Positions 25,646 through 32,723 are shown, counted from the first letter of the stretch. The stretch is DNA of 54,110 bases from Chthoniobacterales bacterium (GCA_015655545.1 JAATET010000121.1:1-54110); one strand, 5' to 3'. A program made the numbers and translations. Notes: generated from the letters alone by a model not told the origin.

Positions 25646-25971
25646 ACTAAAAAACGCAAATTTTTCAAGCAATCACGACTGATTTTGTGGTGTTTAAATT
25701 CAAGTTTTTTAACATCAATTACTTGCGTGATCAATTTTGCAGCTCATATTTTTGATTTTGACGCGCCGTTTGCCTTGGGCCGTCGCATGCGGGCTTGACT
25801 TCCGGAGTCAGAAAACGATTCTCGGCGCAGTTCAAATGCCGTGCGATTCAGCAGCCCACTCCAGTGGATGCTCCGCAGCTGTCGGTGCTGAATGTTTAAG
25901 GATTTCGATTCTACCCGGCTCACGGTGAATCCCTTCAAATTTCGAAGAATACCAAACCAACCGCCGCATCC
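25646..25971 (+). other. 326-nt leader region upstream of the encapsulin gene
   Basis: No protein gene is supported. The first 100 nt are strongly AT-rich for this genome (for example around 25668-25740), as expected of a promoter or nucleoid-protein region. A perfect GACT-N5-AGTC palindrome at 25797-25809 overlaps a TTGACT -35-like box (25795-25800; the candidate -10 GATTCT at 25817-25822 is weak). The remaining 160 nt would form a long 5' UTR; I see no known riboswitch in it. Confidence 0.5.
25797..25809. promoter_or_regulatory. candidate Rrf2-type operator, site C (encapsulin promoter)
   Basis: GACT-TCCGG-AGTC, a perfect 4+4 palindrome with the same 5-nt spacer as the core of sites A, B and D, but with a GC-rich spacer. 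It overlaps the likely -35 region of the shell gene. Confidence 0.4.
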
Positions 25972-26919
25972 ATGAGCACCAACGCATCGCAATCCAGCCT
26001 CAGCGTCCCAGCCGCCAGAAATCTCGCCACCGCAACCGTAACCGTCCCGCAGTGGTCGGCAATCACGCCCCGGTGGCTGCACAAGCTCCTCCCGTGGGTG
26101 GACGTCGATGGCGGCGTTTATCGCGTGAACCAGGTTGTGACGAAGCCGGGCGAAACGGTGGAAAAACAGTCGGCGCTTTTGACGGTCGACGGTGGTGAAC
26201 CGAAGCTTCCGACGGCGTTCGTGAACTATGAGGAAAATCCTCGCGAATATCATCTCAGCACGATTCAGACGATCCTGCACACGCACACCCGCGTGACCGA
26301 TCTTTACAGCAATCGCATCGACCAGCTGCGCGAGCAGGTGCGCCTGACCGTGGAGGCGGTGAAGGAGCGCGAGGAGTGGGAATTGCTCAACCATCCGAAA
26401 TTCGGACTCGTCCACGAGGTGGCGCCGGAGCAGCAGATCAAGACGCGCAAAGCCGCGCCCACGCCCGACGATCTCGACGAGCTCCTCACGCTCGTGTGGA
26501 AAAAGCCCGCCTTCTTCCTCGCTCATCCGAAGGCGATCGCCGCGTTCGGCCGCGAGGCCACGCGCCGCGGCGTGCCGCCGCCGACGGTCAGCATTTTCGG
26601 TTCTCCTTTCATCACCTGGCGCGGCATTCCGCTCATCCCGAGCAACAAGCTCGCGATCGACAAGGCCGGCAAGACGAGCATCCTTCTCCTCCGCGTCGGC
26701 GAGGCCCAGCAGGGCGTCGTCGGTTTGCAAAAGGCCGGGGTCACCGGTGAGGTCGAACCCGGCCTTTCGGTCCGCTACATGGGCACGAACGAGCATTCGA
26801 TCGCGTCGCATCTCGTGACCCGCTATTTCTCGGCCGCCGTTCTCACGCCGGACGCGATCGCGCGTCTCGATAATGTTTCCGTGGGCGAATACCACACCTA
26901 TGTCTACCCCAAGGCTTGA
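25972..26919 (+). CDS. srpI: Family 2A encapsulin shell protein (SrpI-like)
   Basis: 315 residues, the usual length of the Family 2A shell (HK97 fold). Diagnostic stretches: N-arm 'ARNLATATVTVPQWSAITPR', then 'WLHKLLPWVDVDGGVYRVNQ', 'REYHLSTIQTILHTHTRVTD', 'KPAFFLAHPKAIAAFGREAT', and a C-terminal 'EHSIASHLVTRYFSAAVLTP' and 'LDNVSVGEYHTY'. No cyclic-nucleotide-binding insertion is present, so it is type 2A, not 2B. Subunits assemble into a cytoplasmic icosahedral nanocompartment that, in Synechococcus, loads cysteine desulfurase. Here the desulfurase gene overlaps its 3' end by 20 nt. Formerly annotated in databases as 'major membrane protein I'-like. Confidence 0.93.
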   Translation: MSTNASQSSLSVPAARNLATATVTVPQWSAITPRWLHKLLPWVDVDGGVYRVNQVVTKPGETVEKQSALLTVDGGEPKLPTAFVNYEENPREYHLSTIQTILHTHTRVTDLYSNRIDQLREQVRLTVEAVKEREEWELLNHPKFGLVHEVAPEQQIKTRKAAPTPDDLDELLTLVWKKPAFFLAHPKAIAAFGREATRRGVPPPTVSIFGSPFITWRGIPLIPSNKLAIDKAGKTSILLLRVGEAQQGVVGLQKAGVTGEVEPGLSVRYMGTNEHSIASHLVTRYFSAAVLTPDAIARLDNVSVGEYHTYVYPKA

Positions 26920-28861
26920 TTCGGGTTCGCCCGTCGAGGCGCCTGGAGAAGCCGCGGATGCGTTCGACACCGCGCTGATTTCACGGCTGGCGAACGAGCT
27001 GTTCGCGCGGTCTCCGGACGCCGAGCAATTGCCCGGTCTCTCGGCCATCGCGCCCACGCTGCCTTCGCCGGCGCCGTCCGTGCCCACGGCCCTGGCCGGA
27101 TTGCCCTCGACGGCGACGCCGCCGATTCCGGCAACGCCTACCGCGGCCGCCACGGCAAATCCCGAGGTGCCGACAAATTTGCCGGCGAGTCCGGATGCCC
27201 GGCTTGAGGAGCCGTCTCCGGAGATTAAACGAAGCGCGGAAATCCCAACGGACGCTCCGGCGCAGAGATCGGAGCTTTCCGGCGGCTACCCGAATACGTC
27301 GCCTTCGACTCCGCCCGTGCATCCGGTGCTGGAGGGAGACGAGCCTCCCGCGCCGCGCAAGCTCGGCCCTTCTTCGGGCGCGCACAATCCCGAATCCCGG
27401 GAATCCTACGACTTCGGCGAGCCGCGCTTGAACGGCAAATCTTTTGGTTCGACGGAAACGACATCCGTCAGCCGCACGGAGCCGGCGTGCCATACTCCGA
27501 CGAGTTTCGATGCGCCGAATTCGACCTCGTCCTTCCCCGAGATCGATGTGATCTCGGAGCCGGATTTCTATTTTCTCGAAGGTTCGAAACAGGAGGTGAA
27601 ATCTCTGCGGCCCGGACTCTCCGGCTCGGGCTCCACGCCGCCGCTCTCGGCTTTCGACGTGGAGGCGGTGCGGCGCGATTTTCCGATTCTGCACCAGGAG
27701 GTGAACGGACATCCGCTCATCTGGCTCGACAACGCCGCGACCACGCAAAAGCCGAACCGCGTCATCGATGCGACCTCGTCCTTTTACAGCCGCGACAACT
27801 CGAACATCCACCGCGCGGCCTACGCGCTGGCGGAGCGGTCGACCAAACTCTTCGAAGCGGGGCGCGAAAAGACGCGCCAGTTTCTCGGAGCGGAGGATGC
27901 GAAGGAAATCGTCTTCGTGCGCGGCACGACGGAGGCCATCAACCTGGTCGCGCAGAGTTACGGCCGGCAGAACGTCGGCCCTGGCGACGAGATCATTCTC
28001 ACCGAGCTCGAGCATCACGCGAACATCGTGCCCTGGCAGATTCTCGCCCGGCAGGTCGGGGCGACGATTCGCGTCATCCCGATCAACGACCGTGGAGAAT
28101 TGATCCTCGAGGAATACGTGAAGCTGCTCAGCCCGCGCACGAAGATCGTCTCCGTGGCGCACGTTTCCAACTCGCTCGGGACGGTGAACCCCGTCGAGGA
28201 GATCATCGGCCTCGCCCATGCGCACGGCGCCCGGGTGCTGGTCGACGGCGCGCAATCCACCCCGCATCTGCCGGTGAACGTCACGGCCATGGATGCCGAT
28301 TTCTTCGTGTTCTCGGGTCACAAGATTTTTGCCCCGACCGGCATCGGCGCCCTTTATGGCAAGGCCGATCTCCTGGACGCCATGCCGCCCTGGCAGGGCG
28401 GGGGGCACATGATCCAGGACGTGACGTTCGAGAAGACGGTCTACCGCGACGCGCCCGAGAAATTCGAGGCCGGCACGCCCGACATCGCCGGCGTCGTCGG
28501 GCTCGGCGCGGCGCTCGATTATCTGTTCAGCGTCGGCATTCCGTCCCTCGCGGCCTACGAGCATTCGCTGCTCGATTACGCGACGCAGGCGCTCTCGGTG
28601 GTTCCGGGAATTCGCCCGATCGGCACGGCCGTGAACAAGGCCAGCGTGCTCTCGTTCGTGATCCCGGGAATTTCCAACGAACAGATCGCCCGTCACCTCG
28701 ACAAGCACGGCATCGCGGTGCGCGCCGGGCACCATTGCGCGTTGCCGGCCCAGCGGCATTTCGGCCTCGAAAGCACCGTGCGCCCGTCCCTTGCATTTTA
28801 TAACACCCGCGAGGAGGTTGACACCCTGGTCCGCGTCCTGTGCGGGATGCCCCGTCGCTGA
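26900..28861 (+). CDS. SufS-type cysteine desulfurase with long N-terminal encapsulin-targeting extension
   Basis: 653 residues; ordinary SufS has about 410. Residues 252-653 are a complete class V desulfurase: 'FPILHQEVNGHPLIWLDNAA' start, 'TELEHHANIVPW' with the PLP-stacking His, 'FSGHKIFAPTGIGALYG' with the PLP Lys475, and 'RAGHHCALP' with the catalytic Cys613. Residues 1-251 are Pro/Ser/Ala/Glu-rich and probably disordered, with short conserved-looking islands: 'FDTALISRLANELFAR' (22-37), 'YDFGEPRLNGKSFG' (170-183) and 'PEIDVISEPDFYFLEG' (213-228). In Family 2A systems such an extension directs cargo loading into the shell. The enzyme releases sulfur from cysteine as persulfide. It starts inside the shell gene. 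Confidence 0.93.
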   Translation: MSTPRLDSGSPVEAPGEAADAFDTALISRLANELFARSPDAEQLPGLSAIAPTLPSPAPSVPTALAGLPSTATPPIPATPTAAATANPEVPTNLPASPDARLEEPSPEIKRSAEIPTDAPAQRSELSGGYPNTSPSTPPVHPVLEGDEPPAPRKLGPSSGAHNPESRESYDFGEPRLNGKSFGSTETTSVSRTEPACHTPTSFDAPNSTSSFPEIDVISEPDFYFLEGSKQEVKSLRPGLSGSGSTPPLSAFDVEAVRRDFPILHQEVNGHPLIWLDNAATTQKPNRVIDATSSFYSRDNSNIHRAAYALAERSTKLFEAGREKTRQFLGAEDAKEIVFVRGTTEAINLVAQSYGRQNVGPGDEIILTELEHHANIVPWQILARQVGATIRVIPINDRGELILEEYVKLLSPRTKIVSVAHVSNSLGTVNPVEEIIGLAHAHGARVLVDGAQSTPHLPVNVTAMDADFFVFSGHKIFAPTGIGALYGKADLLDAMPPWQGGGHMIQDVTFEKTVYRDAPEKFEAGTPDIAGVVGLGAALDYLFSVGIPSLAAYEHSLLDYATQALSVVPGIRPIGTAVNKASVLSFVIPGISNEQIARHLDKHGIAVRAGHHCALPAQRHFGLESTVRPSLAFYNTREEVDTLVRVLCGMPRR

Positions 28862-28863
28862 AT

Positions 28864-29388
28864 ATGAAAACAATCACTCCTCTCGAGCTGAAAGATCTTC
28901 TGGATGCGGACGCCGGTCGCGCATTGATCGACGTGCGCACGCGGCTGGAATTTGCGGAGGTCCATGTGCCGCAGGCCGTGAACGAGCCGCTGGACCGCCT
29001 GCAGCCCGGCGCCTTGGGGCTTCGCAAGGACGAGCCGGTTTATTTGCTCTGCCGTTCCGGGAAACGCGCCGAGGCGGCGGCGGAGAAGTTTGCGAAGGAT
29101 GGCTTTGCCGATCCGGTCGTCGTCGAAGGCGGCACGCTGGCCTGGATCGATGCCGACCTCCCGGTGAAGCGCGGCGCGGTGAAGGTCATGAGCCTCGAGC
29201 GGCAGGTGCGCATCGCCGCCGGATCGCTTGTCTTCATCGGCGTGCTGCTGGGACATTTCGTGAATGGTTACTTTTACATTCTTCCCGGATTTGTCGGCGC
29301 GGGTCTGGTCTTCGCGGGAGTCACCGATTTTTGCGGCATGGGCCTGCTCATCGCAAAGCTGCCCTGGAATACGCGCAAGCCGGCCTGA
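28864..29388 (+). CDS. membrane-anchored rhodanese (YgaP-like, DUF2892 tail)
   Basis: 174 residues. Rhodanese domain at 1-105 with the active loop 'LLCRSGKRA' (Cys63) and 'EGGTLAWIDADLPV'. A DUF2892 segment follows with two TM helices ('AAGSLVFIGVLLGHFVNG' and 'VGAGLVFAGVTDFCGMGLL'). This is the architecture of E. coli YgaP, which handles sulfane sulfur and S-nitrosyl groups at the inner membrane. It starts 2 nt after the desulfurase stop, so it could take persulfide sulfur released by the encapsulated enzyme and pass it to or across the membrane (inference). Confidence 0.92.
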   Translation: MKTITPLELKDLLDADAGRALIDVRTRLEFAEVHVPQAVNEPLDRLQPGALGLRKDEPVYLLCRSGKRAEAAAEKFAKDGFADPVVVEGGTLAWIDADLPVKRGAVKVMSLERQVRIAAGSLVFIGVLLGHFVNGYFYILPGFVGAGLVFAGVTDFCGMGLLIAKLPWNTRKPA

Positions 29389-29390
29389 AC

Positions 29391-30398
29391 ATGAACCGCG
29401 CCGCCCGTTACCGCGGGGTGGAAGGCCACATCGGCAACACTCCGCTCATTCGGCTGCGCCGGCTCTCCGAACTGACCGGCTGCGAGATTCTCGGCAAGGC
29501 GGAGTTCATGAATCCAGGCGGTTCCGTCAAGGACCGCGCGGCTCTTGGCATCATCATCGACGCCGAGGAGAAGGGCGAGCTGCGTCCCGGCGCGACCATC
29601 GTGGAGGGCACGGCGGGAAATACCGGAATCGGTCTCACGGTGGTGGGCCATGCCAAAGGCTACCGCACGGCGATCGTCATTCCCGAAACGCAATCATCGG
29701 AAAAAATCGGTCTCCTGCGCACGCTCGGCGCGGAAGTGATCGCGGTGCCTGAAAAGCCCTACGGCGATCCCGGCAACTACAATCACGTGGCGCGGCGGCT
29801 TGCCGAAGAGAACGGCTGGTTCTGGGCGAACCAATTCGACAACACATCGAATCGGCTCGCCCACTATCGAAGCACCGGCCCCGAAATCCGGAAGCAGACC
29901 GGCGGCGAAATCACCGGCTTCGTCTCCGCGGTCGGCACCGGCGGCACGCTGGCCGGGACGGCCCTTTATTTGAAGGAGCGGGACGAGAAGGTCGCGATTG
30001 CCTGCGCGGATCCCTACGGCGCGGCCATGTGGTCGTGGTTCACGAATCACGACCTCGAAACGAATGACGGCGACTCGCACGCAGAGGGGATCGGGCAATC
30101 GCGAGTGACGAAAAATCTGGAAGACATCGTGGTGGATCGCGCTTATCGCATTCCTGATCAGCAGGCGCTGACCATCGTTTACCAGCTCCTGCGCGAGGAA
30201 GGGCTTTTTCTCGGATTGTCTTCCGGCATCAACATCGCGGGAGCGGTGCGTCTTGCCCGGGAGGGAGGGCGAGGGCAAACGATCGTCACCATTCTCTGCG
30301 ACTCCGGGGCAAAATATCAGTCGAAGCTTTTCAATCCCGCGTGGCTCGCGGACCACGGCCTCTCTGCGGATCTGCCCATCGAGTCTGCGTTGAACTAG
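29391..30398 (+). CDS. cysK: cysteine synthase (O-acetylserine sulfhydrylase family)
   Basis: 335 residues. Fold type II PLP enzyme: 'GHIGNTPLIRLRRLSE', PLP Lys47 in 'MNPGGSVKDRAA', substrate loop 'EGTAGNTGIGLTVVGHAKG', phosphate-binding 'SAVGTGGTLAGTA', and the C-terminal Ser in 'CDSGAKYQSKLFN'. Makes cysteine from O-acetylserine and sulfide. The stretch 'PEKPYGDPGNYNHVARRLAE' places it in the CysK2/Cys-synthase A-like group common in actinobacterial and PVC genomes, so a donor other than sulfide (thiosulfate or persulfide) is possible. It is 2 nt after the rhodanese stop, in the encapsulin operon. Confidence 0.92.
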   Translation: MNRAARYRGVEGHIGNTPLIRLRRLSELTGCEILGKAEFMNPGGSVKDRAALGIIIDAEEKGELRPGATIVEGTAGNTGIGLTVVGHAKGYRTAIVIPETQSSEKIGLLRTLGAEVIAVPEKPYGDPGNYNHVARRLAEENGWFWANQFDNTSNRLAHYRSTGPEIRKQTGGEITGFVSAVGTGGTLAGTALYLKERDEKVAIACADPYGAAMWSWFTNHDLETNDGDSHAEGIGQSRVTKNLEDIVVDRAYRIPDQQALTIVYQLLREEGLFLGLSSGINIAGAVRLAREGGRGQTIVTILCDSGAKYQSKLFNPAWLADHGLSADLPIESALN

Positions 30399-30402
30399 CA
30401 CC

Positions 30403-31806
30403 ATGTTCCTGCGCCAAGTCTTCGATCCCTATCTGGCGCAATCGGCCTATTTGATCGGCTGCCAGAAATCTGGCGAGGCGCTGATCCTGGATCCTCAGCG
30501 CGACATCGATCGTTACAAGAAGCTCGCGAAGGAAAATGATCTCCAAATCTCCGCCGTCGCGGAAACGCATATCCATGCCGATTTTCTGAGCGGCGCCCGG
30601 CAGTTTGCGGAAAACCCCGCCATCCGGCTTTACCTTTCCGGAGAGGGCGGGGCGGATTGGGACTACGCGTGGCCGTCGAAACGCCCGAACACCGTTTTTC
30701 TGCTCCATGGCGAAAAATTTCGGGTGGGAGAGATTGAATTTCAGGCGATCCACTCGCCGGGGCACACCCCCGAGCACCTCAGCTTTCTCATTACGGATCG
30801 CGGCTCCGGTGCGCGCGATCCCATGGCCTTCGCCACGGGGGATTTTCTTTTCGTCGGCGATGTGGGACGCCCCGATCTTCTCGAGTCGACCGCCGGCGTC
30901 GTAGGAGCGATGGAACCGGCCGCCAGGCAGTTGCGCAAATCCCTCGTCGCTCTCCTCGCGCCGTTCGAAGACTATCTGCAAATCCTTCCCGCTCACGGCG
31001 CCGGCAGCGCCTGTGGCAAATCTCTGGGAGCGGTTCCCACCACGACCCTGGGCTACGAGCGGCGCACCAACTCTTCGCTGCGCAGCGCGCTTGCCGATGA
31101 AAATGGATTCGTCCGGGAAATCCTTTCCGGCCAACCGGAACCGCCGCCGTATTTCGCGACCATGAAACGTCTGAATCGCGACGGATCGCCGATCGCCGAT
31201 GGCGTGCCTCATGTGCGGCATCTGGACGTGAAGAGCTTTATCGAAGCGGCTGGAAGAGGTCGCGTCGTCGACGCCCGCGACGATCGCGAGGTATTCATGC
31301 ATTCTCACGCGCCGGGGGCTTTGCACGCTCCCCTGCATTCCAGCCTGTATACTGCTGCGGTCGGCTCCTATTTGACGGAGAACGACGTCATTCTGCTCAT
31401 CTTGGAAAAACCGGAAGATGCCGAACTGGCGGTCCGTCAGCTTTTCCGCATCGGTTACGACCATATCGCCGGTTGGCTGACGGCTGACGAAGCAAAAGCG
31501 GGCGGTCTCCTGACCTGGAAGACGGAGCGGATGGAGTTCGCCTCGTTCGATGCCGCTCTCGCCCGGGAGCGGGGTGAAATTGTCGACGTGCGGACGAGAG
31601 CGGAATATGACGACGCACATCTCGAGGCAGCCATTTCCATTCCCTACACGCAGATGAAGTCACGCGGTTCAGAACTTTCCAAGTCGCATCCGCTTTTTGT
31701 GCACTGTGCGTCGGGGTTGCGCGCCGCCGTCGCTTCGTCCTTTTTGGAGGCTGCCGGATTTTCCGTGATTTACCTCGATGGAGATATACGACTAAATAAG
31801 TCGTAA
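30403..31806 (+). CDS. persulfide dioxygenase-rhodanese fusion (CstB-like)
   Basis: 467 residues. Residues 1-250 are an ETHE1-type metallo-beta-lactamase domain: iron ligands in 'AETHIHADFLSGARQ' (His56, His58, with Asp60), 'HSPGHTPEHLSFLI' (His121) and 'GDFLFVGDVGRPDLL' (Asp153), plus the late 'PAHGAGSACG'. Two rhodanese domains follow. The first (about 270-365) has no active Cys ('VILLILEKPED'), and the second has 'FVHCASGLRAA' with Cys435. In CstB this design oxidises thiol persulfides to thiosulfate and thus removes excess sulfane sulfur. The last codons and stop lie within operator site D. Confidence 0.92.
   Translation: MFLRQVFDPYLAQSAYLIGCQKSGEALILDPQRDIDRYKKLAKENDLQISAVAETHIHADFLSGARQFAENPAIRLYLSGEGGADWDYAWPSKRPNTVFLLHGEKFRVGEIEFQAIHSPGHTPEHLSFLITDRGSGARDPMAFATGDFLFVGDVGRPDLLESTAGVVGAMEPAARQLRKSLVALLAPFEDYLQILPAHGAGSACGKSLGAVPTTTLGYERRTNSSLRSALADENGFVREILSGQPEPPPYFATMKRLNRDGSPIADGVPHVRHLDVKSFIEAAGRGRVVDARDDREVFMHSHAPGALHAPLHSSLYTAAVGSYLTENDVILLILEKPEDAELAVRQLFRIGYDHIAGWLTADEAKAGGLLTWKTERMEFASFDAALARERGEIVDVRTRAEYDDAHLEAAISIPYTQMKSRGSELSKSHPLFVHCASGLRAAVASSFLEAAGFSVIYLDGDIRLNKS
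31788..31804. promoter_or_regulatory. candidate Rrf2-type operator, site D (best match)
   Basis: ACGACT-AAATA-AGTCGT is a perfect 6+6 palindrome with 5-nt AT spacer, preceded by AT and followed by AATTAA. The core GACTAAATAAGTC is close to the IscR type-1 core GACTRWWWYAGTC. It overlaps the stop of the persulfide dioxygenase gene and lies 8 nt upstream of the -35 box of the rrf2 promoter, so autoregulation is likely. Confidence 0.6.
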
Positions 31807-31812
31807 TTAAGC

Positions 31813-31840
31813 TTGCGCTGCTTCGAAAATTTGTTTTAAT
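31813..31840 (+). promoter_or_regulatory. sigma-70 promoter of the rrf2 transcript
   Basis: TTGCGC (31813-31818), 16-nt spacer, TTTAAT (31835-31840; 5 of 6 to TATAAT). The predicted start near 31847 is the first base of the conserved hairpin element. Confidence 0.5.
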
Positions 31841-31846
31841 CGCATT

Positions 31847-31900
31847 ATGTTCCGGGGGGAACAACAGGCCGTCGCGGCACTCGTCGCGGCGGCCTGTATT
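31847..31900 (+). ncRNA. structured leader of rrf2, copy 2 of the two-copy RNA element
   Basis: Hairpin 1 TGTTC / GAACA with CGGGGG loop (31848-31863). Hairpin 2 ACAGGCCGTCG / CGGCGGCCTGT (31864-31897) with loop CGGCACTCGTCG, identical to copy 1 (18842-18900) except for its first base. Relative to copy 1, one stem pair changes T-A to C-G, one T-A to T-G, and the loop-closing T-G to C-G. No T-run follows, so unlike copy 1 it need not terminate. It sits 40 nt before the rrf2 start and would be its 5' UTR. Confidence 0.55.
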
Positions 31901-31939
31901 CTAAATCAGGGCGATTAACCGAAATTCAACGAAGGTCCG

Positions 31940-32404
31940 ATGCAGCTCTCGATGCGAACCGATTACGCGCTGCGGGCGTTGTTTGCTTTGATCGAGCATC
32001 AGGGAAAAGGTCCGCTTCCCATCATTGAAATTGCGCGGCGCAACGATATTCCGAAGCGCTTTCTGGAGCAGATCATGCTGGATCTCAAAGCGAAGGGATG
32101 GGTGAGCAGCTCCATCGGCGTGAAGGGCGGCTACGTCATCGCGAAGAATCCGGATGCGATCACCATGGGCGAGATCGTTCGTCATTTTGATGGGTATCTC
32201 GCTCCCCTGGCTTGTGTTTCCGTGACCGATTACAAGTGCTGCTCGCAGGAGCCCGTTTGTAGATTTCGTCACGTCATGCTCAAGTCCAGGAACATGGTTG
32301 CGGAGCTGATGGATCGGACAACTCTAGCCAGCGTCATGAAAGATGTGACGGTATTGCAGAATGAAATTTGGGATCACCAGGGTATCGAGGGAGAAGGTAT
32401 TTGA
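31940..32404 (+). CDS. Rrf2-family transcriptional regulator (IscR/CymR-like)
   Basis: 154 residues. The winged helix is typical: 'MRTDYALRALFALIEH', 'LPIIEIARRNDIPKRFLEQI', 'GVKGGYVIAKNPDAITMGEI'. A cysteine cluster follows, with Cys92, Cys100, Cys101 and Cys107; IscR uses Cys92, Cys98 and Cys104 for its 2Fe-2S cluster, so iron-sulfur or persulfide sensing is plausible. It closes the sulfur locus on the plus strand and has its own promoter, operator-like palindrome and structured leader. Likely controls the locus through the GACT-N5-AGTC sites. Confidence 0.92.
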   Translation: MQLSMRTDYALRALFALIEHQGKGPLPIIEIARRNDIPKRFLEQIMLDLKAKGWVSSSIGVKGGYVIAKNPDAITMGEIVRHFDGYLAPLACVSVTDYKCCSQEPVCRFRHVMLKSRNMVAELMDRTTLASVMKDVTVLQNEIWDHQGIEGEGI

Positions 32405-32649
32405 AGTCGGCTTTGCTGCGGACTTTCATCATGATGTCCGCATTACGAGATAGCTGACGCGTCCGCTTCGATGCCGCTTCTCGTAAATTTGATACTCGGT
32501 TTTTGTGCGAATGAATCGGTAGCGTCCCGGTCGTCGGCTGCACCGTCCGCCAAGCAAGTGCGAAATTGTGGCGCAATGTGTAGCGCAGAAAATGGAACCG
32601 CGCACGCGGATTTCGCTCGAACCCTTTGTCCATGCGGGAAAGGGGGAAG
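32405..32649. other. intergenic region between rrf2 and tRNA-Arg
   Basis: No gene seen. It contains a 7-bp inverted repeat TGCGGAC / GTCCGCA (32417-32442) that may end the rrf2 transcript, though no T-run follows, and an 8-bp repeat TTACGAGA / TCTCGTAA (32443-32486) with a long loop. Confidence 0.4.
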
Positions 32650-32723
32650 TGCAGCCGTAGGGATTTGAACCCCAAACCTTCTGATCCGTAGTCAGATGCT
32701 CTATCCAATTGAGCTACGGCTGC
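32650..32723 (-). tRNA. tRNA-Arg (anticodon ACG)
   Basis: Read on the minus strand: 7-bp acceptor stem GCAGCCG / CGGCTGC, D-arm AGCTCAATTGGATAGAGC, anticodon stem TCTGA / TCAGA with loop CTACGGA (anticodon ACG, read as ICG for CGN codons), T-arm GGGTTCAAATCCC, discriminator A. The 3' CCA is not encoded. 74 nt including the discriminator. Confidence 0.95.

Noticed and set aside
26981-28873. 630-codon minus-strand open frame opposite the cysteine desulfurase
   Set aside because: Arg/Gly-rich translation typical of the antisense of a GC-rich gene; the plus-strand frame encodes a complete SufS with all catalytic residues.
32443-32486. 8-bp inverted repeat TTACGAGA / TCTCGTAA downstream of rrf2
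   Set aside because: Loop of 28 nt and no conserved context; a repeat of this size can arise by chance in an AT-richer gap.
32404-32723. tRNA-Arg as an integration site bounding a genomic island
   Set aside because: The tRNA 3' end does face the sulfur locus, but I found no direct repeat of its 3' end near 18-19 kb and no integrase gene.
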